Program-made: the position numbers and the translations under genes
In this document: piece by piece, positions 17,131 through 26,875 of the stretch
Layout: each line of letters starts with the position of its first letter
Numbering within the stretch: the first letter of the stretch is position 1
The notes under the pieces: model-generated
The model's input: only the letters and a program-made list of their open reading frames with translations
What the model was told of the DNA's origin: nothing
The model's database searches: none
Source: an uncultured Cohaesibacter sp.
GTDB taxonomy: Bacteria > Pseudomonadota > Alphaproteobacteria > Rhizobiales > Cohaesibacteraceae
Length of the DNA: 64,000 bases
NCBI RefSeq assembly: GCF_963677725.1
Contig: NZ_OY782507.1
Coordinates: forward strand, 1,798,001-1,862,000
Reading direction: 5' to 3'

Positions 17131-17682
17131 TCAGTTTTCAAGAACCAACTTGCCGTTGCTGATTTCGAACCGCTTGAGTTGTTTCAGATAGCTCATGCCC
17201 AGCAATGTGATATCCAGAACGCCCTTGGGGGCGATGGTCGCCTTGATGTTGCGCTCTTCGGTGTTGCCAATCCGTACCGAGCGCAGCTTGGCTTTGGCGA
17301 AATAGGTTCGGCCGTTGGCGGTGTTGACGGGAATGGTGAAATCCGATTTGGTCGGCCGCAGGCCCAGTTTCCGAGCATCTTGGGATGTCAGAGCGATCAT
17401 GGTTGCGCCTGTATCGACCAGCACCCGGATCGACTTGTTGTTGATATAGGCACGGGCGAGGAAATGGCCTTGCTTGTTGGCTCTAAGGGTGGTTTTGCCC
17501 AAGCGTTTGGCACTGCCTCTGTGTGTGGCATTTTGTGAGCCCCTCGACGAGATTTGCAGGCTCTTGGCATCCACCGTGTCGTCATCAAGATAGCCATTTG
17601 TGGTCAGCCAGTCACTGGCCAGCATGGGGATCTGAATGAAGATGCCGATCGCCAAGATCGCCATGATCAGATAGCGTGCCAT
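17131..17682 (-). CDS. Membrane-anchored retropepsin-like aspartic protease (TIGR02281 type)
   Basis: A 183-residue protein with one N-terminal membrane helix (about 4-22), a basic linker and a C-terminal single-lobe aspartic protease domain. The catalytic motif LVDTGATMIALTSQDARKLG is at about residues 94-113, and the C-terminal segment VLDITLLGMSYLKQLKRFEI is typical of clan AA proteases of alphaproteobacteria. It would need to dimerise to be active and faces the periplasm. The start at 17682 is set by a GAGAGG ribosome binding site and the membrane anchor. The substrate is unknown. It is transcribed convergently to the HAD gene. Confidence 0.87.
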   Translation of the reverse strand: MARYLIMAILAIGIFIQIPMLASDWLTTNGYLDDDTVDAKSLQISSRGSQNATHRGSAKRLGKTTLRANKQGHFLARAYINNKSIRVLVDTGATMIALTSQDARKLGLRPTKSDFTIPVNTANGRTYFAKAKLRSVRIGNTEERNIKATIAPKGVLDITLLGMSYLKQLKRFEISNGKLVLEN

Positions 17683-17799
17683 AGGTGCCTCTCTTTTCCG
17701 TCCGTCTGCTTCGTCTCTTTGCTGGCCATCATGACGCAAACCGCACGGAAAAGGCGTTAAGTCCCGGTGGCACCAACCGGTTTTTTGGCCCATAAAGTA

Positions 17800-17832
17800 A
17801 ACAAGGCCTGAAGCGGATGCTCTGGCCTTGTT
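17800..17832 (-). terminator. Probable terminator of the add-upp segment
   Basis: Nine-bp inverted repeat (AACAAGGCC near 17800, GGCCTTGTT ending 17832) with a 15-base loop, about 40 bases past the upp stop. The U-tract on the minus strand is poor, so confidence is moderate. Confidence 0.55.
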
Positions 17833-17873
17833 GTATTCCGTTCATTTTGGGCCGCATGCGCCCCTATCAGCGT

Positions 17874-18503
17874 TTATTTGGTGCCATACATCCGGTCACC
17901 GGCATCACCCAGGCCCGGCAGGATGTAGTTTTTCTCGTTGAGCTTTTTATCGAGGGCGGCGGTGATGATCGGCACATCGGGATGGGCTTCGGTGAAGGCC
18001 TTGATGCCTTCAGGCGCTGCCAGCAAGGACACGAAGCGCAGATTCTGCGCGCCGCGCTCTTTGAGCTTCTCGATGGCCAGAATGGCCGAGTTAGCCGTTG
18101 CCAGCATCGGATCAACGGCGATGACCAGACGGTCTTCGAGATCTTCGGGCGCCTTGAAATAATATTCAATCGCTTCGAACGTCACCGGATCACGATAGAG
18201 CCCAACATGGGCAACACGGGCGGATGGCACCAGATCGAGCATGCCTTCGAGCAGGCCATTGCCGGCACGCAGGATGGAAGCGAAGACCAGTTTCTTGCCA
18301 GCCAGCGTCGGCGCGTTCATTTCCATCAGAGGGGTCTCGATGGTCTTGGTGGTCATTTCCAGCTCGCGGGTGGCTTCATAGCAGAGAAGATGCGAAATCT
18401 CCCGAAGCAGCTGGCGGAAGGAAGCGGTGGAGGTGTCTTTCTCACGCATGATGGTAAGCTTGTGCTGGACAAGCGGATGATCGACGACGGTGACCTGCTT
18501 CAT
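17874..18503 (-). CDS. upp: Uracil phosphoribosyltransferase
   Basis: A 209-residue enzyme converting uracil and PRPP to UMP and pyrophosphate. The PRPP-binding loop [14 protein letters not shown] and the C-terminal uracil-binding stretch [15 protein letters not shown] are visible, as is the N-terminal [25 protein letters not shown] chose the ATG at 18503 over one nine bases upstream because of ribosome-binding-site spacing (AAGGA). It lies downstream of add and close to thymidine/uridine phosphorolysis genes, so it recovers uracil released from imported nucleosides. It is the last gene of the nucleoside cluster. Confidence 0.96.
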   Translation of the reverse strand: MKQVTVVDHPLVQHKLTIMREKDTSTASFRQLLREISHLLCYEATRELEMTTKTIETPLMEMNAPTLAGKKLVFASILRAGNGLLEGMLDLVPSARVAHVGLYRDPVTFEAIEYYFKAPEDLEDRLVIAVDPMLATANSAILAIEKLKERGAQNLRFVSLLAAPEGIKAFTEAHPDVPIITAALDKKLNEKNYILPGLGDAGDRMYGTK

Positions 18504-18636
18504 TGCTCTCATATCCTTCGCTAATGGCCATTTTCGCCATTCTTAGCCCAAGGACATGGAAAAGGGCAAGCTGCCAGCGGTGCACATCTGCTTTGATGAA
18601 CCGGATTCTCGCCTGCCCTTTGGTTCCAGTTGCGCC

Positions 18637-19659
18637 TTAGGACGCATCAAGGCGGGCAAGCAGCGCTTCTCGCGTCTCTTGATCAACAAAGGCGGCTTCC
18701 AACGAGCGGCGTGTGAAATCTTTCATTTGTGCTTCCTGCCAGCCATGAAGCGCCTGCAATGCGTCATACTCCTTGCCGATGCTAGTGGCAAAGAAAGGGG
18801 GATCATCGGACGAAATGGTGGTCAGCACACCGGCTTTCATAAGATCAGGCAACGGATGGGCAGCAAGGTCCGCGTAAAGCCCCAGCGCGACGTTGGAATG
18901 CGGGCAGACCTCAAGCACGATGCCCTCGGCGACCAGCCGTTTGACCAGTTCGGCATCCTCAATAGAGCGCACCCCATGGCCGATCCGTTTGACCGGCAGA
19001 TGATCAAGCGCGTCGATAACGCTTTCCGGGCCACCAAATTCACCTGCATGGGTGGTGCAGACAAGGCCAGCGTCCGTGGCAATCTCAAAGGCCGGGGCGA
19101 ACGCTTTCTGGCTATGCATGCGTTCGTCGCCCCCCATGCCAAAGCCGGTGACCAGCGGATGGGGTCTGGCGGCAATCGTCTTGGCAACGCCCACCGCTTT
19201 TTCCGGCCCCATATGGCGCACGCAGGTGACTATGAAGCGCGCGTCAATGGGGAAGTTATCGGCGGCAGCGCATGTGGCGCGCGCTCTTTCATAGCCGGTC
19301 ACTATGCCTTCCAGCAGATCATCATAAGACATGCCCATCAGGGCCACATGGTCGGGTGAGATGAAGAATTCGGTATAGATGCACCCTTCCGCCGCATTGC
19401 GCAGCAGGTAATCTTCGGTGAGGTCAGCATAGTCCTCAGGCGTACAGATGACTTCGGCCACCTTGTCCCAGCATTGCAGGAAGGTGGTGAAATCGGACCA
19501 AATATAAGTGCCATCTTCGCGCATGAAGTGATCGAGATTCTTGCCGTGACGGGCGGCCAGCCTGCGGACAAGCTCAGGATGAGCGCCGCCTTCGAGATGG
19601 AGATGCAGCTCGGCTTTCAATAGGCTTCGTCCGCTCGGTTTGATCGCATTGTCTTGCAT
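18637..19659 (-). CDS. add: Adenosine deaminase
   Basis: A 340-residue zinc enzyme deaminating adenosine and deoxyadenosine to inosine nucleosides. The metal-binding HxH is in AELHLHLEGG (about 16-25), the catalytic CTTHAGE at about 200, GHGVRSIED and EVCPHSNVALG follow, and the metal Asp pair is in TISSDDPPFF. It lies between a terminator after deoB and upp, all on the minus strand. Its product feeds the purine nucleoside phosphorylase encoded upstream. Length and motifs are normal for the family. Confidence 0.95.
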   Translation of the reverse strand: MQDNAIKPSGRSLLKAELHLHLEGGAHPELVRRLAARHGKNLDHFMREDGTYIWSDFTTFLQCWDKVAEVICTPEDYADLTEDYLLRNAAEGCIYTEFFISPDHVALMGMSYDDLLEGIVTGYERARATCAAADNFPIDARFIVTCVRHMGPEKAVGVAKTIAARPHPLVTGFGMGGDERMHSQKAFAPAFEIATDAGLVCTTHAGEFGGPESVIDALDHLPVKRIGHGVRSIEDAELVKRLVAEGIVLEVCPHSNVALGLYADLAAHPLPDLMKAGVLTTISSDDPPFFATSIGKEYDALQALHGWQEAQMKDFTRRSLEAAFVDQETREALLARLDAS

Positions 19660-19728
19660 GGCATGTCCTTCTTTTTATTGCTTATATTGTCTGTCTACTG
19701 TGGGCGTTGGCGCGCTTGGGTAGCAGAA

Positions 19729-19755
19729 AACCCGCCGACAGGGTGACCGGCGGGT
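19729..19755 (-). terminator. Intrinsic terminator after deoB
   Basis: CCCGCCG (19731-19737) pairs with CGGCGGG (19748-19754). On the minus strand the stem is followed by TTTTC. It lies about 25 bases after the deoB stop and divides the long nucleoside operon from add-upp. Confidence 0.8.
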
Positions 19756-19779
19756 CTGATGATGCATAAGGCGGGTGGC

Positions 19780-21021
19780 TTAATCCTCAATCAGGAAAGA
19801 GCGGCCATGTTTGCCCGGCGCAAGCCCCAGATGGTCGGCAACCGTCTCGCCAATATCGGCAAAGCTCGACCGCTGTCCTGCATAGCGTCCCTTGATGCCA
19901 GGGCCGAAGATCAACACTGGCACCTGCTCGCGGGTATGTTCGGTGCCCTGCCAGGTTGGGTCACAGCCATGATCGGCGGTCAGGATGACCATGTCGCCGG
20001 GTTGAAGATGGGCTTGAAGTTCCGGGATGCGTTTGTCGAAATATTCAAGCGCTGCGGCATAGCCCGGCACATCGCGGCGATGGCCAAAATGCATGTCGAA
20101 ATCGACGAGATTGGAGAAGACGAGATCGCCATCCTTTGCCAGTTTTATGGCTTCGAGGGTGGTTTCGAAAATCTCAGGATTGCCGGTGGCCTTCATCTTT
20201 TTCGTCACCCCTTGGGCGGCGAAAATGTCGGATATCTTGCCCACCGCCAGCACATTGCGTCCCGCTTCCTTGGCGCGGTCAAGCAGCGTTGGCTCCGGTG
20301 GCAGGACCGAGAAATCACGCCGATTGCCGGTGCGTTCAAAATCCTGAGGGCTGGAGCCGACAAAGGGACGGGCAATGACGCGACCGATATTGTAAGGAGC
20401 GACCAAATCATAGGCGATTTCGCAGATCTCATAGAGGCGCTCAAGACCGAAATGCTCTTCATGGGCGGCGATCTGGAAAACAGAGTCCGCCGATGTGTAG
20501 CAAATCGGCATGCCTGTGCGGATGCTTTCCTCGCCAAGCTCGTTGATGATCACCGTGCCCGACGCATGCTTATCACCCAGAATGCCGGGAATACCGGTTT
20601 TCTCAAGGAAAGCTTTTGTCAGCTCGGCAGGAAAGGTGGGTATGGTATCCGGGAAATAGCCCCAGTCGAAAGGCACCGGCACCCCGGCAATTTCCCAATG
20701 ACCAGATGGTGTGTCTTTGCCTTTGGAGACTTCAACCGCGTTAGCACAGATCGCCTGTGGCTCGCCCTCATAATCCAAGCCTTCAGGCCGCTTGCCTGCG
20801 GCTTTTTCCGCCACCAGTCCAAGGCCGAGGCGATCCAAGTTGGGAATGGTCAGGGGGCCGGACCGCAGGCCCTCGCGGTCGCCTTTGCCTTGTGCGCACC
20901 ATTGGGCAATGTGGCCGAGGGTATTTGACCCCTTGTCCGAGGTTGGCCGCCCATATTGCTCGGCATCCGGCGCGTTGCCGATTCCAAATGAATCAAGAAC
21001 CAGTAGAAATGCCCGTGCCAT
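19780..21021 (-). CDS. deoB: Phosphopentomutase
   Basis: A 413-residue alkaline-phosphatase-superfamily mutase interconverting (deoxy)ribose 1-phosphate and 5-phosphate. The metal-binding N-terminus [16 protein letters not shown] (about 5-20), the phosphorylated Thr region [11 protein letters not shown], the metal-binding [10 protein letters not shown] and the C-terminal [18 protein letters not shown] are all visible. A GGAGG ribosome binding site precedes the ATG. It links the phosphorylases of the operon to DeoC by converting their 1-phosphate products. It is the last gene before the terminator. Confidence 0.97.
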   Translation of the reverse strand: MARAFLLVLDSFGIGNAPDAEQYGRPTSDKGSNTLGHIAQWCAQGKGDREGLRSGPLTIPNLDRLGLGLVAEKAAGKRPEGLDYEGEPQAICANAVEVSKGKDTPSGHWEIAGVPVPFDWGYFPDTIPTFPAELTKAFLEKTGIPGILGDKHASGTVIINELGEESIRTGMPICYTSADSVFQIAAHEEHFGLERLYEICEIAYDLVAPYNIGRVIARPFVGSSPQDFERTGNRRDFSVLPPEPTLLDRAKEAGRNVLAVGKISDIFAAQGVTKKMKATGNPEIFETTLEAIKLAKDGDLVFSNLVDFDMHFGHRRDVPGYAAALEYFDKRIPELQAHLQPGDMVILTADHGCDPTWQGTEHTREQVPVLIFGPGIKGRYAGQRSSFADIGETVADHLGLAPGKHGRSFLIED

Positions 21022-21102
21022 TCCGCACCTCCTTTATAAGACGGGGAGCGACCGGTCTATTTTAGTTTGACTGTCCGCTCGACCCGCTTGCTTTGTTATT
21101 TG

Positions 21103-22422
21103 TTATACTGCGTCGCGATCGATGATCTGATAGACCGTGCCGCTTTCGACCGGTTTGTCTGCGAGGCTGTAGGCGGCCTTGATGCGCGCGGTAGCCTGAT
21201 CGATCTGCCCCTGATTGTTGGCATAGACCCGCGCAATCGGGGTATGGGCGTCAATCTTGGCGCCAAGCCCTGCCAGAGCGTCGAGACCGACGGAATGATC
21301 AATGGCATCGGCGGCGCGAACGCGGCCTCCCCCCAGCTCAACCACGGCGACGCCCACTTGCCTTGTGTCAATTGCGGTGACAAAGCCCTCGGCATCCGCA
21401 TGAATATCGGCGACCATTGGGGACAGTGTCAGGTGATCGTCCATCTTGTCGATAAAGTCAGCAGGTCCGCCAAGGGCGGTGACCATCTGGCCAAATTTCT
21501 CAGCTGCGGCACCGGAGCGGAAAGCTTCTTCGATTTTGGTCGTGCCTTCATCGCGGTCCGACACCAAGCCGGAAATCAGCAGCATTTCTGCACACAGAGC
21601 GACGGTGATGTCCCAGTTGCGCGGATCAATGGCGTCACCGGTCAGAAAATTGACCGCGTTTTTCATCTCAATCGCATTGCCTGCAGCGGTGGCCAGTGGC
21701 TCATTCATGTCGGTGATCAGTGCAGAGGTCTTCACCCCTGCTCCATTGGCCACCGTCACGAGGCTCTTGGCCAACGCGACGCTATCCTCGTGGGATGGCA
21801 TGAACGCGCCAGAGCCGGATTTGACATCAAGCACCAGACCTTGCAGCCCAGCAGCAAGCTTTTTGGACAGGATCGATGCCGTGATCAAATGGATCGATTC
21901 CACCGTCGCGGTGACATCCCGAATGCCATAGAAGCGCTTGTCGGCGGGTGCGAGATTGGCGGTCTGGCCGATGATGGCGCAGCCGACCTCTTTCGTCACC
22001 TTGCGGAACAGATCATTGTCGGGCTGGGTCGTATAGCCGGGTATGGAATCGAACTTGTCCAGCGTGCCGCCGGTATGACCAAGACCACGACCGGAAATCA
22101 TCGGCACGAAGGCACCACAGGCGGCCAATGCCGGGGCGAGCATCAGCGAAGTGTTGTCACCAACGCCGCCTGTTGAATGCTTGTCGACCACCGGACCATC
22201 AAGATCGGACCAGTCCAGCACGGTGCCGGAATCGCGCATCGCCAGCGTCAGCGCCACCCGTTCATCCAGCTCCATGCCCTGAAAGTAAACCGCCATGGCA
22301 AGCGCCGAAATCTGACCTTCGGTGACGTCCCCTGAGGTGATGCCGTCAACGAAGAACTGGATTTCCTCAGCCGTCAGTGTGCCACCATCGCGTTTCTTGC
22401 GAATGATTTCCTGAGGTAGCAT
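21103..22422 (-). CDS. deoA: Thymidine phosphorylase
   Basis: A 439-residue enzyme splitting thymidine and deoxyuridine with phosphate to base and deoxyribose 1-phosphate. The phosphate-binding signature [19 protein letters not shown] (about 82-100) and [20 protein letters not shown] are diagnostic. The ATG at 22422 overlaps the deoC stop by one base (TGATG), indicating translational coupling. The preceding in-frame TTG at 22425 is less likely. Length is normal for the DeoA family. Confidence 0.97.
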   Translation of the reverse strand: MLPQEIIRKKRDGGTLTAEEIQFFVDGITSGDVTEGQISALAMAVYFQGMELDERVALTLAMRDSGTVLDWSDLDGPVVDKHSTGGVGDNTSLMLAPALAACGAFVPMISGRGLGHTGGTLDKFDSIPGYTTQPDNDLFRKVTKEVGCAIIGQTANLAPADKRFYGIRDVTATVESIHLITASILSKKLAAGLQGLVLDVKSGSGAFMPSHEDSVALAKSLVTVANGAGVKTSALITDMNEPLATAAGNAIEMKNAVNFLTGDAIDPRNWDITVALCAEMLLISGLVSDRDEGTTKIEEAFRSGAAAEKFGQMVTALGGPADFIDKMDDHLTLSPMVADIHADAEGFVTAIDTRQVGVAVVELGGGRVRAADAIDHSVGLDALAGLGAKIDAHTPIARVYANNQGQIDQATARIKAAYSLADKPVESGTVYQIIDRDAV

Positions 22423-23180
22423 CAATAACCCTCGCCTGCTTGGGCTTCCTTGTCGTCCATCACCGCCAGCAATGCATCAAGCACGCCGGATGCGCCAAAG
22501 CGGAAATGGGCCGGCGTTGCCCAGTCAGCGCCCATATATTTCTCGGCAATGGCCAGATAGGTGGCTGCATCTTCCAGCGTGCGGACGCCGCCCGCAGGCT
22601 TGAAGCCGACGGATTTGCCGCTCTGGGCGATAACGTCCAGCATGATTTCGGCAGCTTCCGGGGTAGCATTGACCTCGACTTTCCCCGTAGAAGTCTTGAT
22701 GAAATCTGCCCCACCTGCGATGGCCGCCTCAGCAGCGGAACGGATAACATCTGCATCCTTCAGCTCGCCGGTTTCCAGAATGACCTTGAGTTTCACATCG
22801 CCCGACAAGGCTTCCTTGACGCGGATTACCATGGTTTCGCCATAGCCGCGACGGCCGTTGGCAAAGTCGCTATAGGGAAAGACCATGTCGATTTCGTCAG
22901 CGCCATCGGCGATGGCCGCTTTGGTTTCCTCGATGGTAGCAAACAGGTCATCCCCACCATGGGGGAAATTGACGACGGTCGCGACCTTGATGCCAGTTCC
23001 TTCAAGGCAGCTTTTCGCCTTGGCAACGAAACGAGGCCACACGCAGACAGCGGCGGTATTGCCATGCGGGGTCTGGGCTTTCTGGCAAAGCGCCTCGATG
23101 GCGGCATCTGTGCAATCGTCATTCAGATTGGTCAGATCGAGAAGGGAAATCGCTTTTGCGGCCAGTTGCTTGTTATCCAT
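22422..23180 (-). CDS. deoC: Deoxyribose-phosphate aldolase
   Basis: A 252-residue class I aldolase cleaving deoxyribose 5-phosphate to glyceraldehyde 3-phosphate and acetaldehyde. The Schiff-base Lys is in [14 protein letters not shown] (about 162-175). The N-terminal [19 protein letters not shown] and [13 protein letters not shown] are typical of the longer DeoC subfamily. An in-frame GTG exists at 23195, but the ATG at 23180 has a GAGAG ribosome binding site. It is translationally coupled to deoA. It is the entry point of deoxyribose carbon into glycolysis. Confidence 0.96.
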   Translation of the reverse strand: MDNKQLAAKAISLLDLTNLNDDCTDAAIEALCQKAQTPHGNTAAVCVWPRFVAKAKSCLEGTGIKVATVVNFPHGGDDLFATIEETKAAIADGADEIDMVFPYSDFANGRRGYGETMVIRVKEALSGDVKLKVILETGELKDADVIRSAAEAAIAGGADFIKTSTGKVEVNATPEAAEIMLDVIAQSGKSVGFKPAGGVRTLEDAATYLAIAEKYMGADWATPAHFRFGASGVLDALLAVMDDKEAQAGEGY

Positions 23181-23302
23181 GAATGCGTCTCTCACTTTGT
23201 GGCCTTTTGGCCTTTGTCTCTTCGAAATCGGAAAATTCCATCCTGCACGCCGGGTGAGCGGGGCTGTTTTCCGTCTTGTTCCTGTTTTTAAAAGCGCGCT
23301 TG

Positions 23303-24118
23303 TCAGGCGGCGAGCGCCTGCAGATAGGCGCGGATGATCTTGATCAGTTTCTTGGCCCCGATGGGACCGACTTCCTTGGTCTCATCATGGGAAAGCTCGG
23401 TGCCAGTCATGCCTGCACCATAGTTGGTGATGGTGGAAATGGCCGCCACGCGCATGCCCATCCAACGCGCAAGAATGACCTCTGGCACGGTTGACATGCC
23501 CACCGCATCGGCCCCCAGCATCCGCACGGCGCGGATTTCCGCCGGGGTTTCAAAATTCGGCCCCGAGAACCAGGCATAGACGCCGGATTTCAGATCAACC
23601 GAAGCCGTGGCGGCTGCCACCGTCAGGTTCGAGCGGATCTGGGCGTCATAGGCTTCGGTCAGACCAACAAAGCGGTCGTCGGTTTCCACGCCAATCAGCG
23701 GGGACCGTCCGGACCAGTTGATATGGTCGTCAATCATCATCAGCTCACCGGGGGCGATTTCCTCGCGCAGGGATCCCGCCGCATTGGTGAGCAGAATGTG
23801 ATCACAGCCCAGCGCCTTCAGGGTCGCCAGTGGCTGCTTCATGACGGTTGCGTCTCCATTCTCATAAAAATGGGCACGCCCTGCCAGAATAGCAACCTTC
23901 ACCCCCATCAAACTGCCGACCACCAGCTCAGACACATGGGACGAGACAGAGGAAACCGGAAAGCCCGGCAGTTCGCCATAGGGAAAACGGACAGCATTTT
24001 CCACTTCGTCCGCCAAGGCTCCAAGGCCGGATCCAAGCACCATACCGACCTCAATGGGGCCGTCGATCCTGTCGAGAATGCGTTGCGCAGCATCGTGAGC
24101 GAGTCCCTTGATGGTCAT
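23303..24118 (-). CDS. punA: Purine-nucleoside phosphorylase (trimeric PNP class)
   Basis: A 271-residue phosphorylase converting (deoxy)inosine and (deoxy)guanosine to base and pentose 1-phosphate. It shows the trimeric PNP/MTAP pattern: GMVLGSGLGALAD (phosphate loop, about 24-36), GRAHFYENGDA, LTNAAGSL, FSGPNFETPAEIR and the base-site STITNYGAGM. The ATG at 24118 has a strong AGGAG ribosome binding site; the frame is open to 24187 without similarity. It lies between cdd and deoC in the operon, and its products feed DeoB. Confidence 0.94.
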   Translation of the reverse strand: MTIKGLAHDAAQRILDRIDGPIEVGMVLGSGLGALADEVENAVRFPYGELPGFPVSSVSSHVSELVVGSLMGVKVAILAGRAHFYENGDATVMKQPLATLKALGCDHILLTNAAGSLREEIAPGELMMIDDHINWSGRSPLIGVETDDRFVGLTEAYDAQIRSNLTVAAATASVDLKSGVYAWFSGPNFETPAEIRAVRMLGADAVGMSTVPEVILARWMGMRVAAISTITNYGAGMTGTELSHDETKEVGPIGAKKLIKIIRAYLQALAA

Positions 24119-24242
24119 GATCGCTTCTCCTGTTATCGCTCTGCTGCCATCCTCGCAAGGATGGCAGGAAATGGACTGAATGGGCACCGAGCGGGCAATG
24201 GGGTCTTGTGGCTTGTCGCCTTTGACCCTCGCGCGTTCATAC

Positions 24243-24307
24243 CCTGATTTTTATGGGCCCTGATTTTTATGGGCCTGATTTGTTGCGAGCCCTGATTTGT
24301 TGCGGGC
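24243..24307. repeat. Four-unit imperfect tandem repeat between cdd and the PNP gene
   Basis: Units begin at 24243, 24259, 24274 and 24291. Units 1 and 2 are CCTGATTTTTATGGG(C); units 3 and 4 are CCTGATTTGTTGCGAGC and CCTGATTTGTTGCGGGC. Unit lengths are 15-17 bp. The array occupies most of the 207-bp gap between cdd and the PNP start. It looks like slipped-strand duplication; a role in mRNA processing or operon polarity is possible but unproven. Confidence 0.9.
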
Positions 24308-24325
24308 TTAATATGGTATGGCCAC

Positions 24326-24754
24326 TTACATGCCGAAAGCTGCGGGCAACAGATCACCGAGCAGGTGGCTTTGCTTGATGCCGTCAAGATCGGCAGCGTG
24401 GATGATCGTATCCGGCTCGCCAAACTCCTTGATCCGTTGGCGGCAGCCCCCGCAAGGGGTGATGGGAGGCACATGATCGGCAATCACTACCAGCTCGACT
24501 ATCTCCCGGCTTTCCACTCCATCACTCGCCATAACCATGGCGGAGATGGCCGAGGTTTCGGCGCACCAGCCTTCCGGGAAGGCGGTATTCTCGATGTTGC
24601 AGCCCGCATGGACGCTGCCTGAACGGGTGCGCAGGGCGACCCCGACCAGCAGCTTTGAATAAGGTGCGTAGGCCTTAAGCCGCGCTTCTTGAGCAAGGCG
24701 CAAGAGCTCAAGGCTCTGTTCGGTAACGTCTGTAGACACCGTAACTGGGGACAT
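24326..24754 (-). CDS. cdd: Cytidine deaminase
   Basis: A 142-residue homotetrameric-type zinc enzyme converting cytidine and deoxycytidine to uridine nucleosides. Zinc ligands and the catalytic Glu are in FPEGWCAETSAISAM (CAE) and ITPCGGCRQRIKEF (PCGGC). The substrate-binding NIENTAFPE is present. It follows the second permease gene by 15 bp, so it is part of the transporter operon. The uridine it makes is split further by the phosphorylases, and uracil is recovered by Upp. Confidence 0.95.
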   Translation of the reverse strand: MSPVTVSTDVTEQSLELLRLAQEARLKAYAPYSKLLVGVALRTRSGSVHAGCNIENTAFPEGWCAETSAISAMVMASDGVESREIVELVVIADHVPPITPCGGCRQRIKEFGEPDTIIHAADLDGIKQSHLLGDLLPAAFGM

Positions 24755-24769
24755 CTTTGGTTGATACTC

Positions 24770-25741
24770 CTAGCGTTCCTTGGTGTAAGGGGTGCCACTG
24801 GCTTTCGGCGGAATGGCCTTGCCAATGAAGCCTGCCAGCAGGATCACCGTCAGAACGTAAGGCAGAGCCTGCATGAACTGAACCGGCACCTGACCAACAA
24901 TTGGCAGGGTGGCGCCCTGCATTCGGATGGCAACCGCATCAAGGAAACCAAACAGGAAGCAGGCGCCCAAGGCATTGACCGGTTTCCATTTGGCAAAAAT
25001 AAGGGCGGCGAGCGCAATGAAGCCACGACCCGCGGTCATGTCCTTGGAGAAGCCTGCCGACTGGGCGATGGCAAGGTAGGTGCCTGCCAGACCACAAAGT
25101 GCACCGGTGATCATCACGGCGCGATAACGCAACCAGGCAACAGAGATGCCTGCGGTGTCCACTGCGCCGGGATTTTCCCCGACAGCGCGCAGGCGCAGAC
25201 CGAAGCGGGTGCGGAACAGGATCCACCAGGTGACGCCGACCGCGGCAACAGCAACATAGACCAGCAGATTGTGACCGGAAATCAGCTCGGAATAGAGCTG
25301 GCCGATGATCGGCACATCCTTGAGGCTTTCGGCAAAGGGCAGATCAAGCGAAGTGAAGCGGGCTTCGCGGGGCAATTGCGGGGTCTTGCCGCCCATCGAG
25401 AACCAGGCCTGTCCAAGCAGAGCCGTCAGACCGGCGGCCACAAAGTTGATGGCCACGCCGGAGACGATCTGATTACCGCGCTGGGTGATCGAGGCATAGC
25501 CATGGACCAGAGCAAAGAAGATCGAGACGACAATCGCCATTCCCATGCCGAGCCAAGCCGATCCTGTGAGCGCCGCAACAGTGCCAGCGGCAAAGGCCCC
25601 GGCCAGCATCTTGCCTTCAAGGCCGATATCGACCACGCCGGATCGCTCTGAATAAAGGCCTGCCAGACAGGCCAGCAGCAATGGCACCGACAGGCGAACG
25701 GCGGAATCAAGGATCAGGGTGAGGGTAATCAGAAAATCCAT
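24770..25741 (-). CDS. Nucleoside ABC transporter permease (second permease, NupQ/YufQ-like)
   Basis: A 323-residue polytopic permease of the branched-chain amino acid/ribose permease family (BPD_transp_2), with about eight to nine hydrophobic segments. The characteristic VDIGLEGKMLAGAF is at about residues 36-49 and AGRGFIALAALIFAKWKPVNALGACFLFGF at about 237-266. It forms the membrane channel with the other permease. It sits 12 bp after that gene in the operon with BmpA and the two-domain ATPase. Nucleoside specificity is inferred from the salvage enzymes in the same operon. Confidence 0.92.
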   Translation of the reverse strand: MDFLITLTLILDSAVRLSVPLLLACLAGLYSERSGVVDIGLEGKMLAGAFAAGTVAALTGSAWLGMGMAIVVSIFFALVHGYASITQRGNQIVSGVAINFVAAGLTALLGQAWFSMGGKTPQLPREARFTSLDLPFAESLKDVPIIGQLYSELISGHNLLVYVAVAAVGVTWWILFRTRFGLRLRAVGENPGAVDTAGISVAWLRYRAVMITGALCGLAGTYLAIAQSAGFSKDMTAGRGFIALAALIFAKWKPVNALGACFLFGFLDAVAIRMQGATLPIVGQVPVQFMQALPYVLTVILLAGFIGKAIPPKASGTPYTKER

Positions 25742-25753
25742 TTTCGCTCTCCC

Positions 25754-26875
25754 TTACGCGTCGTTCATGATGTCTTTGGAGCCAGCGGCTGCAAAGATGC
25801 GGATCAGAGCCGGACGGAACATATGCTCCATCGCCCCGGCAAACAGAATGACCAGACCCTGAATGGCGATGATCATGTCACGGGTGATTTTCGGCATCTC
25901 GAAGGCCAATTCGGCACCGCCCTGATAGAGCATGCCAAACAGAAGCGACGCGAGAAGGATGCCGACCGGATGATTGCGCCCCATCAGCGCGACCGCGATG
26001 CCAACAAAGCCATAGCCGGTGACATAATCAAGCAGCAAGCGATGCTGGACCCCCATGACCTCGTTCAAGGCCATCAGACCGGCAAGACCACCGGAAATCA
26101 TCATGGTGATGATGATGACACGCGGCACCTTGATGCCTGCATAAACGGCGGCATCGGGGTTGGTGCCGATGGTGCGGATGGCATAGCCAAGGCGGGTGCG
26201 CCAGACCAGCGACCAGACAAAGATCGAGGCGGCAATACCAACCACGAAGGACAGGTTGAGCGGCGATTTTGCCACCTTGATGCCGATCCAGCCAAGGGCA
26301 TCATGCATGAAAGGTAGACGGGCGCCTTCAAGGAAGGTGCGGCTTTCAGGCTGCATCGAGCCGGGCTGCTTGAAGATCTCAACCAGCAAATAGGCCATCA
26401 CCGCCGAGGCGATGAAGTTGAACATGATGGTGGTGATAACGATATGGCTGCCGCGTTTGGCCTGCAAATAGGCAGGGATTGCCGCCCAAGCGGCCCCAAA
26501 CAGGGCAGCGCCCATCAGCGCGAATGGGAAGGTCACCCACCATGGCACATAATGATCGAGCGCCAGACAGGCCAGCGCCACGCCCAGACCGGCAAAATAG
26601 GCTTGCCCCTCGCCACCAATATTGAACAGGCCAGCATGAGCGGCAACCGCCACAGCAAGGCCGGTGAAAATGAAGTTGGTGGCATAATAGAGGGTAAAGC
26701 CAATGCCTTCGCCATAACCAAGTGAGCCCTGCACCAGCCAGTAAACGGCTTCAAGCGGATTTTCACCGATCAACAGCACCACCAGCCCGGAGACCAGAAA
26801 CGCAGCTGTCAGGTTGAGCAGAGGGATGAGGCCGTAATCGACCCATTTGGGCAATTTTGCAAGGGGAGCACTCAT
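25754..26875 (-). CDS. Nucleoside ABC transporter permease (first permease, NupP/YufP-like)
   Basis: A 373-residue polytopic membrane permease (BPD_transp_2 family). Recognisable segments include HAGLFNIGGEGQAYFAGLGVAL (about 80-101), RTIGTNPDAAVYAGIKVPRVIIITMMISGGLAGLMALNEVMG and YGFVGIAVALMGRNHPVGILLASLLFGM. The ATG overlaps the stop of the upstream ATPase gene by four bases (ATGA), so translation is coupled. Together with the second permease and the ATPase it forms a BmpA-dependent nucleoside importer. Confidence 0.92.
   Translation of the reverse strand: MSAPLAKLPKWVDYGLIPLLNLTAAFLVSGLVVLLIGENPLEAVYWLVQGSLGYGEGIGFTLYYATNFIFTGLAVAVAAHAGLFNIGGEGQAYFAGLGVALACLALDHYVPWWVTFPFALMGAALFGAAWAAIPAYLQAKRGSHIVITTIMFNFIASAVMAYLLVEIFKQPGSMQPESRTFLEGARLPFMHDALGWIGIKVAKSPLNLSFVVGIAASIFVWSLVWRTRLGYAIRTIGTNPDAAVYAGIKVPRVIIITMMISGGLAGLMALNEVMGVQHRLLLDYVTGYGFVGIAVALMGRNHPVGILLASLLFGMLYQGGAELAFEMPKITRDMIIAIQGLVILFAGAMEHMFRPALIRIFAAAGSKDIMNDA

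Noticed and set aside
19759-22176. Long plus-strand open frames (389 and 369 codons) opposite deoB and deoA
   Set aside because: Both lie antisense to enzymes with complete catalytic motifs and have antisense-type composition.
24243-24307. Possible CRISPR-like array between cdd and the PNP gene
   Set aside because: Units are contiguous with no spacers and only 15-17 bp long; it is a simple tandem repeat, and no cas gene is present.
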